NCBI GenBank assembly: GCA_039920165.1
Contig: JBDSEG010000145.1
Coordinates: forward strand, 1 to 36,687
DNA from: JBDSEG01 sp039920165
Lineage (GTDB): Bacteria > Pseudomonadota > Gammaproteobacteria > Burkholderiales > Burkholderiaceae_C
Length of the DNA: 36,687 bases
Reading direction: 5' to 3'
The translations under genes were made by a program, and so were the position numbers. The stretch's first letter is position 1. Each line of letters starts with the position of its first letter. The notes under the pieces were generated by a model. That model saw nothing but the letters and a program-made list of their open reading frames with translations. It was not told where the DNA came from and did not search any database. Shown here piece after piece: positions 7,286 to 15,840 of the stretch.

Positions 7286-7990
7286 ATGCCGAATTCCGCG
7301 TCCCCGGTCCCGCGTACCTCCGCGTCGCCATCGCTCGCGCGCGCCCATCGCAGCGACGGCGAAGACTCGCGACGGCGCCTGCGCCAGGCCGCGCTCGAAC
7401 TCTTCGCGCGCGACGGCTACGCGCGCGCCTCGACGCGCGCCATCGCACTACGCGCCAACACCAATGTCGCGGCGATCAGCTATCACTTCGGCGACAAGGC
7501 CGGCCTGTACCGCGCGGTATTCGGCGCCACGGCCGTCGACGCGCCGGCGCCGGCGCGTACCGCACTGTACGGCGAGGCGACGCTCGCGCAGTCGATCGCC
7601 GCGCTGTACGAAGCCCTGATCGAACCGCTGCGACACGGCGACCTCGCGCGCCAGTGCATGCGCCTGCACCTGCGCGAGGTGCTCGAGCCGAGCGGGTTGT
7701 GCGAGCCCGGCGGCCACTTCGGGCTGGAGGCGTCGCACCGCGCGTTGGTGGCCGCGCTGGTGCGCCATTTCGGGTTGCGCCGAGCCGATGCCGAACTGCA
7801 CCGGCTTGCACTGTGCATCGCCGGGCTCGGCGTGCAACTGCACCTCGGCCGCGACCTGGCCGATGCGGTGGCGCCGCGGCTGAATATCGGCGACAAGGCG
7901 CTCGCGCAATGGAAGGAGCGCTTGACCGCCTATGCCCTGGCCATGGTCGATGCCGAGCGGCTGCGCCGCAGCGGGGGGCCTTCGGCATGA
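7286..7990 (+). CDS. TetR-family regulator (CecR-like) of the RND efflux operon
   Basis: A 234-residue TetR-type repressor. The N-terminal helix-turn-helix is clear: RRRLRQAALELFARDGYARA, then TRAIALRANTNVAAISYHFGDKAGLYRAVF. The YHFGDKAGLY segment is the classic recognition-helix end. The C-terminal half resembles the CecR/YbiH group (DUF1956 type), with AALYEALIEPLRHG and the RQCMRLHLREVLEPSG motif. It is the first gene of the efflux operon; its stop overlaps the start of the outer-membrane factor as ATGA, so repressor and pump are likely translated from one message. An alternative GTG start lies at 7277. The inverted repeat at 7248-7267 is a plausible auto-operator. Confidence 0.88.
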   Translation: MPNSASPVPRTSASPSLARAHRSDGEDSRRRLRQAALELFARDGYARASTRAIALRANTNVAAISYHFGDKAGLYRAVFGATAVDAPAPARTALYGEATLAQSIAALYEALIEPLRHGDLARQCMRLHLREVLEPSGLCEPGGHFGLEASHRALVAALVRHFGLRRADAELHRLALCIAGLGVQLHLGRDLADAVAPRLNIGDKALAQWKERLTAYALAMVDAERLRRSGGPSA

Positions 7991-9405
7991 ATTCCCGGCT
8001 GCCTTTCCGGCTCGCCGCGTGGTTCGCCGTCACCGTCGCGCTCGCCGGCTGCGCCGGCCTCGCGCCGACGCCCACCGCATCGCCCGCCTTTGCGGCGCAA
8101 GTGCAGGCCGATACGCTCCCGCCGGTCTGGCAGGCGACGTTGCCGGACGCCGCGCCGGCCGGCGATCTCGCGCGCTGGTGGTCGAGCTTCGACGACCCGC
8201 TGCTCGCCGGACTGGTCGATGCGGCGCAGGCCGCCAGCCCGTCGATCGCCGCGGCCGCATCGCGCATCGAACAGGCCCGCGCCGCGCGGGTCGCCGCGGG
8301 CGCCGCGCTGCTGCCTACGCTCGACGCCACGGCGCGCGCCAGCCGCGGCCGGGCCGATCTATCGTTGCCGACCGCGAGCGCGCTCGGGGTCGGTCTGCAG
8401 GCCGCCTGGGAGATCGATCTGTTCGGAGCCGGCCGGGCCGGCCGGGCGGCCGCCGACGCGCGCTTCGAAGCGACCTCGGCAAACTGGCGCGCGGCGCGGA
8501 TCAGCCTCGCCGCCGAGGTCGCGAGCGCCTACTCGACTCTGCGCGCCTGCGAGGCGCAGATCGCCCAGGCGAGTGCCGACGCCGCCTCGCGGAGCGAGAC
8601 AGCACGCCTTACCCAGCTCGCGGCCGATGCCGGATTCCAGCCGCCGGCGAATGCAGCGCTGACGCGCGCCAGCGCGGCGCAGGCCAACGCGCGCCTGACC
8701 CGGCAACGCGCCGCCTGCGAGCTGAACCTGAAGGCGCTGGTCGCGCTCACCGGCATCGCCGAGCCCGATCTGCGCGGCCGGCTTGGCGGTGCCACGGCTC
8801 GGCTGCCGCAGTCCAAAGCCATTGCCGTCGCCAGCGTTCCCGCGCAGGCCCTGGCGCAGCGGCCCGACCTCGTCGCGGCCGAGCGCGAATTGCTGGCGGC
8901 CGCGGCCGAGATCGACCAGGCGAGCGCGCAGCGCTATCCGCGCATCACGCTGTCCGGCAACCTCGGCACCTCGCGCATCGAGGCCGGCACAGGCAGCCCC
9001 GACGGCGCGGTGTGGAGCATCGGCCCCGTCGCGGTGCGACTTCCGATCTTCGACGGCGGCACCCGCAACGCCACTGTTGATGCCGCTCGTGCCCGCCACA
9101 CCGCCGCGGCGTCGGCCTATGCCGGCAGTCTGCGAACGGCGGTACGCGAAGTCGAATCAGCGCTCGTCGATCTGCAAAGCAGCGCCGACCGCGCGGCCGA
9201 TGTACGCACCGCGGCCGACGGTTTCGCCGCCTCGCTGCGCGCGACCCAGGCGCGCTACGACGGCGGCCTCGCGAGCCTGTTCGAGCTCGAGGATGCGCGG
9301 CGCAGTGCGGTGCAGGCCGAGGTCGCATTGATCGACCTCGCGCGCGAGCGGCTGATGGCCTGGATCAACCTTTACCGCGCCCTCGGTGGCGGCTGGACGT
9401 TATGA
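7987..9405 (+). CDS. RND efflux outer-membrane factor lipoprotein (NodT family)
   Basis: A 472-residue outer-membrane channel of the TolC/OprM type. It begins with a lipoprotein signal peptide ending in LAGC (Cys22), then the NodT-type start LARWWSSFDDPLLAGLVDAA. Two long helical OEP repeats follow, with the motifs AAWEIDLFGAGR and AQRYPRITLSGNLG, the latter typical of the second beta-strand repeat. It should form the trimeric exit duct for the pump at 10597. The start ATG at 7987 overlaps the TetR stop (ATGA), and its own stop overlaps the adaptor start in the same way. Having the outer-membrane gene before adaptor and pump is a less common order than adaptor-pump-channel. Confidence 0.92.
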   Translation: MNSRLPFRLAAWFAVTVALAGCAGLAPTPTASPAFAAQVQADTLPPVWQATLPDAAPAGDLARWWSSFDDPLLAGLVDAAQAASPSIAAAASRIEQARAARVAAGAALLPTLDATARASRGRADLSLPTASALGVGLQAAWEIDLFGAGRAGRAAADARFEATSANWRAARISLAAEVASAYSTLRACEAQIAQASADAASRSETARLTQLAADAGFQPPANAALTRASAAQANARLTRQRAACELNLKALVALTGIAEPDLRGRLGGATARLPQSKAIAVASVPAQALAQRPDLVAAERELLAAAAEIDQASAQRYPRITLSGNLGTSRIEAGTGSPDGAVWSIGPVAVRLPIFDGGTRNATVDAARARHTAAASAYAGSLRTAVREVESALVDLQSSADRAADVRTAADGFAASLRATQARYDGGLASLFELEDARRSAVQAEVALIDLARERLMAWINLYRALGGGWTL

Positions 9406-10580
9406 GCACACCCCTTCTCGTCCTCTCGCGCCGCCGCGGCATCGTCCTCGCCTTCGGTGCTGCCGGCGGCGTCGCCGCATTGACCGGCGCCGCCCTGATC
9501 TTTACCGCGCACGCGGCCGACGATGCCGGCAAGCCGGCGGCGCCCAGGGCTGCGCTCAGCGTCACCACGACCCAGTTGCAACGTTTGACGCTGCCGCTTC
9601 GCTTTACGGCCAACGGCAGCATTGCCGCCTGGCAGGAGGCAAGCATCGGCACCGAGGCGAATGGCCTGCGGCTGGCCGAGGTTCGCGTCAACGTGGGCGA
9701 TGTCGTGAAGCGCGGCCAAGTGCTCGCCACCTTCGCACCCGATACCGTGCAGGCTGAAGTGGCGCAGAGCCGAGCCGCGCTGGCCGAGGCCGAGGGACTG
9801 CTCGCCGAGGCCGCCCTGACTGCGCAGCGGGCACGCGATCTGCAGCCGAGCGGCGCCTTGTCGGCGCAGCAGATCAACCAGTACCTCACCGCCGAGCGCA
9901 CCGCCAAGGCCCGGCTCGACGCGCAGCGCGCGATCGCGCAGGCGCAGCAGCTGCGCCTGCGACAGACCCGGGTCATGGCGCCCGACGCGGGCGTGATCTC
10001 GGCACGCAGCGCGACCGTGGGCGCGGTGCTGCCGGCCGGCCAGGAGCTGTTTCGCATGATCCGCCAGGGCCGGCTCGAATGGCGCGCCGAGGTGACCGCC
10101 GTCGATATGACCAAGGTCCGCCCCGGCATGCCGGTGAAGCTGACGCCGGCCAGCGGCGTGACGATTGCCGGCACGGTCCGGATGGTCGCGCCCACGGTCG
10201 ATCCGCAGACCCGCAATGGCCTCGTGTATGTCGATCTCCCGCGCACGGAAGGCGCGCGCGCCGGCATGTTCGCGCGCGGCGAATTCGAGGTCGGCAGCGC
10301 CGAAGGCTGGACCCTGCCGCAAAGCGCGGTGCTGCTGCGCGACGGCTTCAGCCACGTGCTCAAGGTGGACGCGGACTCGAAAGTCGCGCAGGCCAAGATC
10401 GGCGTCGGCCGGCGCCTGGGCGAGCGCATCGAAATCGTCTCCGGACTCACCCCAACCGATCGCGTCGTCGCCACCGGCGGCGGCTTTCTCGGCGATGGCG
10501 ATACGGTTCGGGTGATCGCGCCGGGGCCGGCGGCAACCGCACCGGCAAGCGCCCCGCCCAGCGTCGCACCGCGCCCTTGA
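9402..10580 (+). CDS. RND efflux periplasmic adaptor (membrane fusion protein)
   Basis: A 392-residue HlyD/AcrA-type adaptor. It starts with an uncleaved or signal-type hydrophobic helix (residues about 13-38). A lipoyl-like half follows (GSIAAWQEASIGTEANG and VNVGDVVKRGQVLA), then a coiled-coil hairpin (AEVAQSRAALAEAEGLLAEA) and the returning lipoyl half (TRVMAPDAGVISARSATVG). The beta-barrel and membrane-proximal domains come last (VDPQTRNGLVYVDL, then VVATGGGFLGDGDTV). It links the inner-membrane pump to the outer-membrane channel. There is no lipobox, so it is anchored by its N-terminal helix or is periplasmic. The C-terminus ends in an Ala/Pro-rich tail. It overlaps the channel gene by 4 bp and precedes the pump by 16 bp. 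Confidence 0.92.
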   Translation: MSTPLLVLSRRRGIVLAFGAAGGVAALTGAALIFTAHAADDAGKPAAPRAALSVTTTQLQRLTLPLRFTANGSIAAWQEASIGTEANGLRLAEVRVNVGDVVKRGQVLATFAPDTVQAEVAQSRAALAEAEGLLAEAALTAQRARDLQPSGALSAQQINQYLTAERTAKARLDAQRAIAQAQQLRLRQTRVMAPDAGVISARSATVGAVLPAGQELFRMIRQGRLEWRAEVTAVDMTKVRPGMPVKLTPASGVTIAGTVRMVAPTVDPQTRNGLVYVDLPRTEGARAGMFARGEFEVGSAEGWTLPQSAVLLRDGFSHVLKVDADSKVAQAKIGVGRRLGERIEIVSGLTPTDRVVATGGGFLGDGDTVRVIAPGPAATAPASAPPSVAPRP

Positions 10581-10596
10581 CGAGGAGCCCAGCGCC

Positions 10597-13500
10597 ATGA
10601 ACGTTTCGGCCTGGTCGATCCGCAACCCGATTCCGGGGATGCTGCTGTTTATCCTGCTCACGCTGGTGGGAACGATGGCGTTTCGCGCCATGAAGATCCA
10701 GCAGTTCCCCGATATCGACCTTCCCACGGTCATCGTCGTCGCCGCGCTGCCCGGCGCCTCGCCATCGCAGCTAGAAACCGAGGTCGCCCGCAAGATCGAG
10801 AACTCGGTCGCCACGCTGCAAGGCGTCAAGCACATCTATACGAAGGTGCAGGACGGCACGGTCTCGTTGACGATCGAATTCCGGCTCGAGAAGCCGACCC
10901 AGGAAGCGGTTGATGACGTTCGCGCCGCGGTCTCTCGAGTGCGCTCCGACTTGCCGGGCGACCTGCGCGACCCGACCATCGCGCGGGTCGAACTCGCCGG
11001 TGCGCCCATCCTCACCTACACCGTGGCATCGCCGCGCATGGACGATGAGGCGCTGTCCTGGTTCGTCGACAACACCGTGACCCGGCAGATGCTCAGCGTG
11101 CGCGGCGTCGGCGCCGTCGCGCGAGTGGGCGGCGCGACGCGCGAGGTGCGGGTCGAACTCGACCCGGCACGCCTGCAGGCCCTCAATGCGACAGCAGCCG
11201 ATATCTCGCACCAGCTGCGCCAGGTCCAGCAGGAAGCGTCGGGCGGTCGGGCCAATGTCGGCGGCGCCGAGCAGTCGGTGCGCACCCTCGCCACGGTCGC
11301 CTCGGCCGAAGAACTCGCGCGCATGGAGATCGCCCTCGCCGACGGCCGGCGCATCCGCCTCGACCAGGTCGCCAAGGTGGCCGATACGGTGGCCGAGAAG
11401 CGCTCGGCCGCGCTGCTCGACGGCAGGCCGGTCGTCGGCTTCGAAATCACGCGGACGCGCGGCGCCGGCGAGGTCGATGTGGGTGTCGGGGTGCGCGCGC
11501 AGATCGAGACATTGAAAGCCGCGCATCCCGATATCACGGTGACGGAAGCCTTCAACTTCGTCGACCCGGTGCTGGAGAACTACCACGGCTCGATGCTGCT
11601 GCTTTTCGAGGGCGCGGTGCTGGCGGTGCTGGTGGTGTGGGTCTTCCTGCGCTCGTGGCGCGCCACGCTCGTCGCCGCAACGGCGCTGCCCCTGTCGATC
11701 ATCCCGGCGTTCGCCCTCATGCACTGGCTCGGCTTCACGCTCAATGTCGTGACGCTGCTGTCGCTGTCGCTGGTGGTCGGCGTACTGGTCGACGATGCGA
11801 TCGTCGAGATCGAGAACATCATGCGCCACCTGGCGATGGGCAAGACACCGTTCGATGCCGCGATGGAAGCGGCCGACGAGATCGGCCTGGCGGTCATCGC
11901 GACCACCTTCACGCTGATCGCGGTGTTTCTGCCGACCGCCTTCATGAGCGGCGTGCCGGGCAAGTTTTTCGTCCAATTCGGCTGGACCGCGGCGCTCGCG
12001 GTCTTCATGTCGCTGGTCGTCGCACGCGTGCTCACGCCGATGATGGCGGCCTACGTGCTCAAGCCGCCCAAGCGCGAGCGCCCCGACGGCGCGTGGGTCG
12101 GCATTTATATGCGCTGGGTCAAGGCCTGCCTGAAGCATCGCGTGCTGGCGACCATCGCTGCGACGGCATTCCTCGTCGGCTCGTTCATGCTGCTGCCGCT
12201 GCTGCCCACCGGCTTCATCCCGCCCGACGACTTGTCGCAGACCCAGGTCTCGATCGCGCTGCCGCCCGGCGCCACCTTCGAGCAGACGCTCGCCGCGGCC
12301 GAGCAGGCCCGCGTCATCGTGCAGCGCAATCCCAATGTCAAGCTCGTCTATACGGCGGTCGGCGGCGGCGCGACCGGTTCCGACCCCTTCGCACCGGCCG
12401 GCGCGGCCGAGGTCCGCAAGGCGACGCTGACGATCAACATGACGCCGCGCGCGCAACGCGGCGGTGTCACCAAACAGGCGGTCGAGGCCGAACTGCGCAG
12501 CGCGCTCGACGCGCTGCCGGGCGCGCGTGTCGCGGTCGGCTTCGGCGGGTCGAGCGAGAAATATGTGCTGGTGCTGGCCGGCGAGGACGGTGCCGCGCTG
12601 TCGACGCATGCGCGCGAGGTCGAGCGCGAACTGCGCACTCTGCCCGGTATCGGCAACGTCGTTTCGACCGCGAGCCTGGTGCGGCCCGAACTCATCGTCC
12701 GGCCCGACTTCGCGCGCGCCGCCGACCTGGGCGTGACCTCGGCCGCGATCGCCGAGACGCTGCGCATCGCGACCGCCGGCGACTACGACCAGTCGCTCGC
12801 CAAACTCAACCTCGCGCAGCGCCAGGTGCCGGTTGTCGTCAAGCTCGCCGCCGACGCGCGCAGCGATATCGAGCTGCTGTCACGGCTGGACGTGCCCGGT
12901 GCGCGCGGCCCGGTGCGGCTGGCCAATGTGGCGACGCTCACGATCGACAGCGGGCCGGCGCAGATCGACCGCTACGACCGCCAGCGCAATATCAATTTCG
13001 AGATCGAGCTGAACCAGCAGCCGCTCGGCGAGGTCGCTGAAAAGGCGATGGCGCTGCCCAGTCTTCGCAAGCTGCCGCCGGGCATCAGCCTGGCCGCGGT
13101 GGGCGACGCCGAATCGATGGCGGAGCTGTTCCAGAGCTTCGGCCTGGCGATGCTGACCGGCGTGGTGTGCATCTATGTCGTGCTGGTGCTGCTGTTCCAC
13201 GATTTCGTCCAGCCGGTCACCATCCTGTCGGCGCTGGTGCTGTCGGTGCCGGGCGCCTTTCTCGCGCTCTTCATCACCCACACCGCGCTGTCGATGCCGT
13301 CGATGATCGGTCTCATCATGCTGATGGGCATTGCCACCAAGAATTCGATCCTGCTGATCGAGTACGCGATCATGGCCCGGCGCGACCGCGCGATGAACCG
13401 CATGGACGCGCTGCTCGACGCCTGCCACAAGCGCGCCCGCCCGATTGTCATGACGACCATCGCCATGGGCGCCGGCATGCTCCCGATCGCGCTTGGCCTG

Positions 13501-13671
13501 GGCACCGACCCGAGCTTTCGCGCCCCGATGGCGATCGTCGTCATCGGCGGGCTGATCACCTCGACCTTCCTCAGCCTGCTCGTCATCCCGGTGCTGTTCA
13601 CCTATGTGGACGACGTGGTGCAGTGGTTCGCGCACCGCTTCCATCGGCGTCGGGATGCGGCAGTGGCTTGA
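10597..13671 (+). CDS. RND multidrug efflux pump, inner-membrane permease
   Basis: A 1024-residue AcrB/MexB-type proton-driven exporter, full family length. The N-terminus is typical (WSIRNPIPGMLLFILLTLVG). Proton-relay residues are present: Asp399-Asp400 in VGVLVDDAIVEIENI (TM4) and Lys915 in GIATKNSILLIEYA (TM10). Twelve membrane helices and two large periplasmic porter/docking loops are apparent from hydrophobicity. Substrates cannot be told from sequence; the HAE1/HAE2-like features suggest organic drugs rather than metals, since the metal-type relay motifs are not evident. The ATG has GAGGAG upstream. It is the last gene of the TetR-channel-adaptor-pump operon, and a LapA-like gene converges from the other strand after 35 bp. 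Confidence 0.95.
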   Translation: MNVSAWSIRNPIPGMLLFILLTLVGTMAFRAMKIQQFPDIDLPTVIVVAALPGASPSQLETEVARKIENSVATLQGVKHIYTKVQDGTVSLTIEFRLEKPTQEAVDDVRAAVSRVRSDLPGDLRDPTIARVELAGAPILTYTVASPRMDDEALSWFVDNTVTRQMLSVRGVGAVARVGGATREVRVELDPARLQALNATAADISHQLRQVQQEASGGRANVGGAEQSVRTLATVASAEELARMEIALADGRRIRLDQVAKVADTVAEKRSAALLDGRPVVGFEITRTRGAGEVDVGVGVRAQIETLKAAHPDITVTEAFNFVDPVLENYHGSMLLLFEGAVLAVLVVWVFLRSWRATLVAATALPLSIIPAFALMHWLGFTLNVVTLLSLSLVVGVLVDDAIVEIENIMRHLAMGKTPFDAAMEAADEIGLAVIATTFTLIAVFLPTAFMSGVPGKFFVQFGWTAALAVFMSLVVARVLTPMMAAYVLKPPKRERPDGAWVGIYMRWVKACLKHRVLATIAATAFLVGSFMLLPLLPTGFIPPDDLSQTQVSIALPPGATFEQTLAAAEQARVIVQRNPNVKLVYTAVGGGATGSDPFAPAGAAEVRKATLTINMTPRAQRGGVTKQAVEAELRSALDALPGARVAVGFGGSSEKYVLVLAGEDGAALSTHAREVERELRTLPGIGNVVSTASLVRPELIVRPDFARAADLGVTSAAIAETLRIATAGDYDQSLAKLNLAQRQVPVVVKLAADARSDIELLSRLDVPGARGPVRLANVATLTIDSGPAQIDRYDRQRNINFEIELNQQPLGEVAEKAMALPSLRKLPPGISLAAVGDAESMAELFQSFGLAMLTGVVCIYVVLVLLFHDFVQPVTILSALVLSVPGAFLALFITHTALSMPSMIGLIMLMGIATKNSILLIEYAIMARRDRAMNRMDALLDACHKRARPIVMTTIAMGAGMLPIALGLGTDPSFRAPMAIVVIGGLITSTFLSLLVIPVLFTYVDDVVQWFAHRFHRRRDAAVA

Positions 13672-13706
13672 TCCGCGGCTGCGTTCCGAAGCGACGGTCG
13701 AACGAA

Positions 13707-14159
13707 TCAACCCAGCTTCGGTGGCGTGCGCTCGAGCGCGGGGAGGTGACCGCGTTCGAGCCGGTCTTCGAGTTCGGCGACCACCGCGCCGATCGTGTTG
13801 GCGTTGTTCTCCAGGCTGCGCTGGGTCTCGGTCTGCAGGCGGTCGATGCGTTCGACCAGGAAGGTGTGCAGCTCGGTAAAGCGCGAGGCCTCGGCCCGGT
13901 CGGCGAGTTCGCGCTGCGCCTGCAACTGGCGCGATTGGCGGCGCGTTTCGCCGAGTGCGCTCGCCTGCATCGCGATTGCCCACACCGTGAAGATCAGCGC
14001 AAGGAAAACGACCGCGCCCAGCATGATGAAACCGAGCGGCGCCTGCACCGTCATGAAGCCGAACGACAGCGGCGTCAGGGCCGCGAATGCGGGCCAGTTG
14101 AGCAGCGCGAACAGGCCGACCAGCAACAGGACCGCAAACAGGACGAGAGTGCGCAACAT
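13707..14159 (-). CDS. LapA-like small inner-membrane protein with coiled coil
   Basis: A 150-residue protein with two membrane helices (residues about 4-22 and 42-64) separated by a short loop. A long charged helical tail follows (ETRRQSRQLQAQRELADRAE and onward) and probably forms a cytoplasmic coiled coil. The opening LFALLNWPAFAALTPLSFGF resembles the LapA/DUF1049 family, in which LapA (YciS) works with LapB in lipopolysaccharide assembly control. No lapB lies next to it, and the long tail is not typical of E. coli LapA, so the functional link is uncertain. ATG at 14159 with AAGG upstream. It is downstream of the Bug receptor on the same strand but separated by 145 bp with hairpins, so probably independent. 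Confidence 0.7.
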   Translation of the reverse strand: MLRTLVLFAVLLLVGLFALLNWPAFAALTPLSFGFMTVQAPLGFIMLGAVVFLALIFTVWAIAMQASALGETRRQSRQLQAQRELADRAEASRFTELHTFLVERIDRLQTETQRSLENNANTIGAVVAELEDRLERGHLPALERTPPKLG

Positions 14160-14218
14160 GGGAAACCTTTCGAGTTCAGACCGTGACGGTAGCGCAGTCT
14201 GTTGCGGTTGCGCGGCGC

Positions 14219-14296
14219 GCTGTCCTGCACCGCCGTAGGACAGCAGCGCTCCGCAGCTCCTGTTCGAGCGCTCGTGAGCGAAAACTTCCGAAGCGC
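14219..14296. terminator. Hairpin-rich gap between the Bug receptor and LapA-like genes
   Basis: Two inverted repeats lie in the 145-bp gap. GCTGTCCT (14219-14226) pairs perfectly with AGGACAGC (14237-14244) around a 10-base loop. About 25 bases further on, GAGCGCT and AGCGCTC form a second 7-bp repeat. They follow the Bug receptor stop on the minus strand and could end its transcript. There is no clear T-run, so rho-independent action is uncertain. Confidence 0.4.
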
Positions 14297-14304
14297 TCTT
14301 CGCG

Positions 14305-15285
14305 TCACTCGGCTTTCGCGCCGATCTCCTTGACCAGCTTGCCCCACTTCACAACCTCGGTTTCTAGATAGCGGCGCAGGCTGGCGCGGTCCATGCGCTG
14401 GGCCTGAAGCGACAGGGCCTCGAAGCGCTCCTGCACGGGTCGGGTCGCGAGCGCCTTGTCGATCTCGGCATGCAGGCGCTCCAGCACTTCGGGCGGCGTC
14501 CGGGCCGGGGCGAAGACCGCGAACCAGGTGTTGGCCTCGAAATTCGGGTAGCCGAGTTCGGCGACCGTCGGCACCTCGGGCAGCGTTGGGCTGCGTTGCA
14601 GCGACATGACCGCGATCGGCCGCACCTTGCCGCTCTTGACGAATGGAACGGCCGGTGGCATCGAGGTACTCGCGATCGGCACCTGCCCGCTGACCACGGC
14701 CTGTGTCGCCGCTGCCGGCTGGAACGGCACGTGCGTGATATCGACCCTGGCGAGTGTCTTGAACAGCCATTCAGCGCCAAGGTGTGTCGTCGTGCCATTG
14801 CCGGAAGACGCGTAGGACAGCTTGCCGTTCTTCGAAAGCGCGAGCAGCTCGGCCAGATTGGTCGCCTTGACGTCAGGATGAACGTAGATCAGGTTCGGCG
14901 TCAGCGCCGCCATGGCGACCGGCTGCAGATCGGTCAGCGCGTCGTAGCCCGCATTCGCGAACAGGGAAGGGTTGACCGCATACGCGACGCTGTGAAAGAG
15001 CAGCGTATGGCCGTCGGCGGCGGCATTCATCACTCCCTGCGTCGCAATATTGCCACCCGCGCCGGGCTTGTTCTCGACCACCACCGGCTGACCGAGCGCG
15101 GCACTCAGCGGTTCGGCAATCAGCCGCGCGACGATATCGGTCGAACTGCCCGGCGCGAAGGCGACGACGATGCGGATCGGCTTGTCGGGAAACGCGCCAG
15201 CGGCCGGTCCGGGCGCCAGCGTGGTGACGACGCATAGCGAGGTGACAAGTCCGTGCAGGCGGTGGGCGAAGGCGAATCGGTTCAT
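14305..15285 (-). CDS. Bug-family tripartite tricarboxylate transporter substrate-binding protein
   Basis: A 326-residue periplasmic binding protein of the Bug/TctC family. The N-terminal signal peptide (residues 1 to about 29, ending near GPAAGA) is followed by the family start FPDKPIRIVVAFAPGSSTDIVAR, split here as FPDKPIRIVVAFAPG and STDIVARLIAE. The VENKPGAGGNIATQGV motif, which contacts the ligand, is present, as are the GTTTHLGAEWLF and HVPFQPAAATQAVVSG segments. Ligands of such proteins are small carboxylates or related acids. No TctA/TctB membrane partner lies nearby, so it is an orphan, as is usual for expanded Bug sets. I chose ATG 15285 (GGAG upstream); a longer reading to 15348 would bury the signal peptide. 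Confidence 0.92.
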   Translation of the reverse strand: MNRFAFAHRLHGLVTSLCVVTTLAPGPAAGAFPDKPIRIVVAFAPGSSTDIVARLIAEPLSAALGQPVVVENKPGAGGNIATQGVMNAAADGHTLLFHSVAYAVNPSLFANAGYDALTDLQPVAMAALTPNLIYVHPDVKATNLAELLALSKNGKLSYASSGNGTTTHLGAEWLFKTLARVDITHVPFQPAAATQAVVSGQVPIASTSMPPAVPFVKSGKVRPIAVMSLQRSPTLPEVPTVAELGYPNFEANTWFAVFAPARTPPEVLERLHAEIDKALATRPVQERFEALSLQAQRMDRASLRRYLETEVVKWGKLVKEIGAKAE

Positions 15286-15432
15286 GGCAGGGCTCCGTGG
15301 CAACGTCGGCGAGTCAACCATGGACGGCGCTGCGGGGCAAGCGGGCAAACAAGCAAGGGCCGGCCGACCTGGGGACGCGGTCGCGCCGGCACGCTACATT
15401 CGGCGCTTTCCCGACATCCCTGGAGACATTTC

Positions 15433-15825
15433 ATGCCTATTCGCACCGCCTCGGTCAACCCGCAGATCAAGAAGAACGGCGTCGTGCTGCACCTCGCCAT
15501 CGCGAGCCGCATCGCCTCGCAAGGCGCCGACGCACCGCCCTCGGAACGTGAACAGGCGCTGCTCGAAGAGCGTCGCGCACTGAAGGCCGAGAAGGCCAAG
15601 CGCGCCGCTCCGGTGCCGAAGGCCAAGCCGGTCAAGGCGGTCAAACCAGCCAAGGTCGCCAAGCCGCCGAAGGAAAAGGCTCCGAAGGCCGCCAAGGAAG
15701 CCGCGCCCAAGGATGCCAAGTCGGCCAAGGACAAAGCCAAGCCGACGCGCGCCGAGAAGCTGGTCAAGAAGGCCGATGCGCTGGAAGCCGCCAAGAAGTC
15801 GGCGCGCAAATCGGCCAAGGCCTGA
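15433..15825 (+). CDS. Lysine/alanine/proline-rich histone H1-like protein
   Basis: A 130-residue basic protein. Residues 1-45 are a mixed segment (MPIRTASVNPQIKKNGVVLH, then REQALLEERRALKAEKAK). From about residue 50 to the end it is a low-complexity tail of Lys, Ala and Pro (repeats such as KPVKAVKPAKVAKPPKEKAP and DAKSAKDKAKPT). Such tails occur in bacterial histone H1-like and AlgP-like nucleoid proteins, which bind DNA non-specifically; DNA binding here is an inference. ATG 15433 with GGAGA 7 bases upstream. It is followed after 15 bp by a GNAT acetyltransferase on the same strand, which could be chance or could point to acetylation of the lysine tail. Confidence 0.75.
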   Translation: MPIRTASVNPQIKKNGVVLHLAIASRIASQGADAPPSEREQALLEERRALKAEKAKRAAPVPKAKPVKAVKPAKVAKPPKEKAPKAAKEAAPKDAKSAKDKAKPTRAEKLVKKADALEAAKKSARKSAKA

Positions 15826-15840
15826 TACCGAGGACGGCCG

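Noticed and set aside
10771..12609. 612-codon open frame antisense to the RND pump
   Set aside because: The composition (His, Arg, Asp, Gln) is that of an antisense shadow, and the sense strand clearly encodes the pump with its proton-relay residues.
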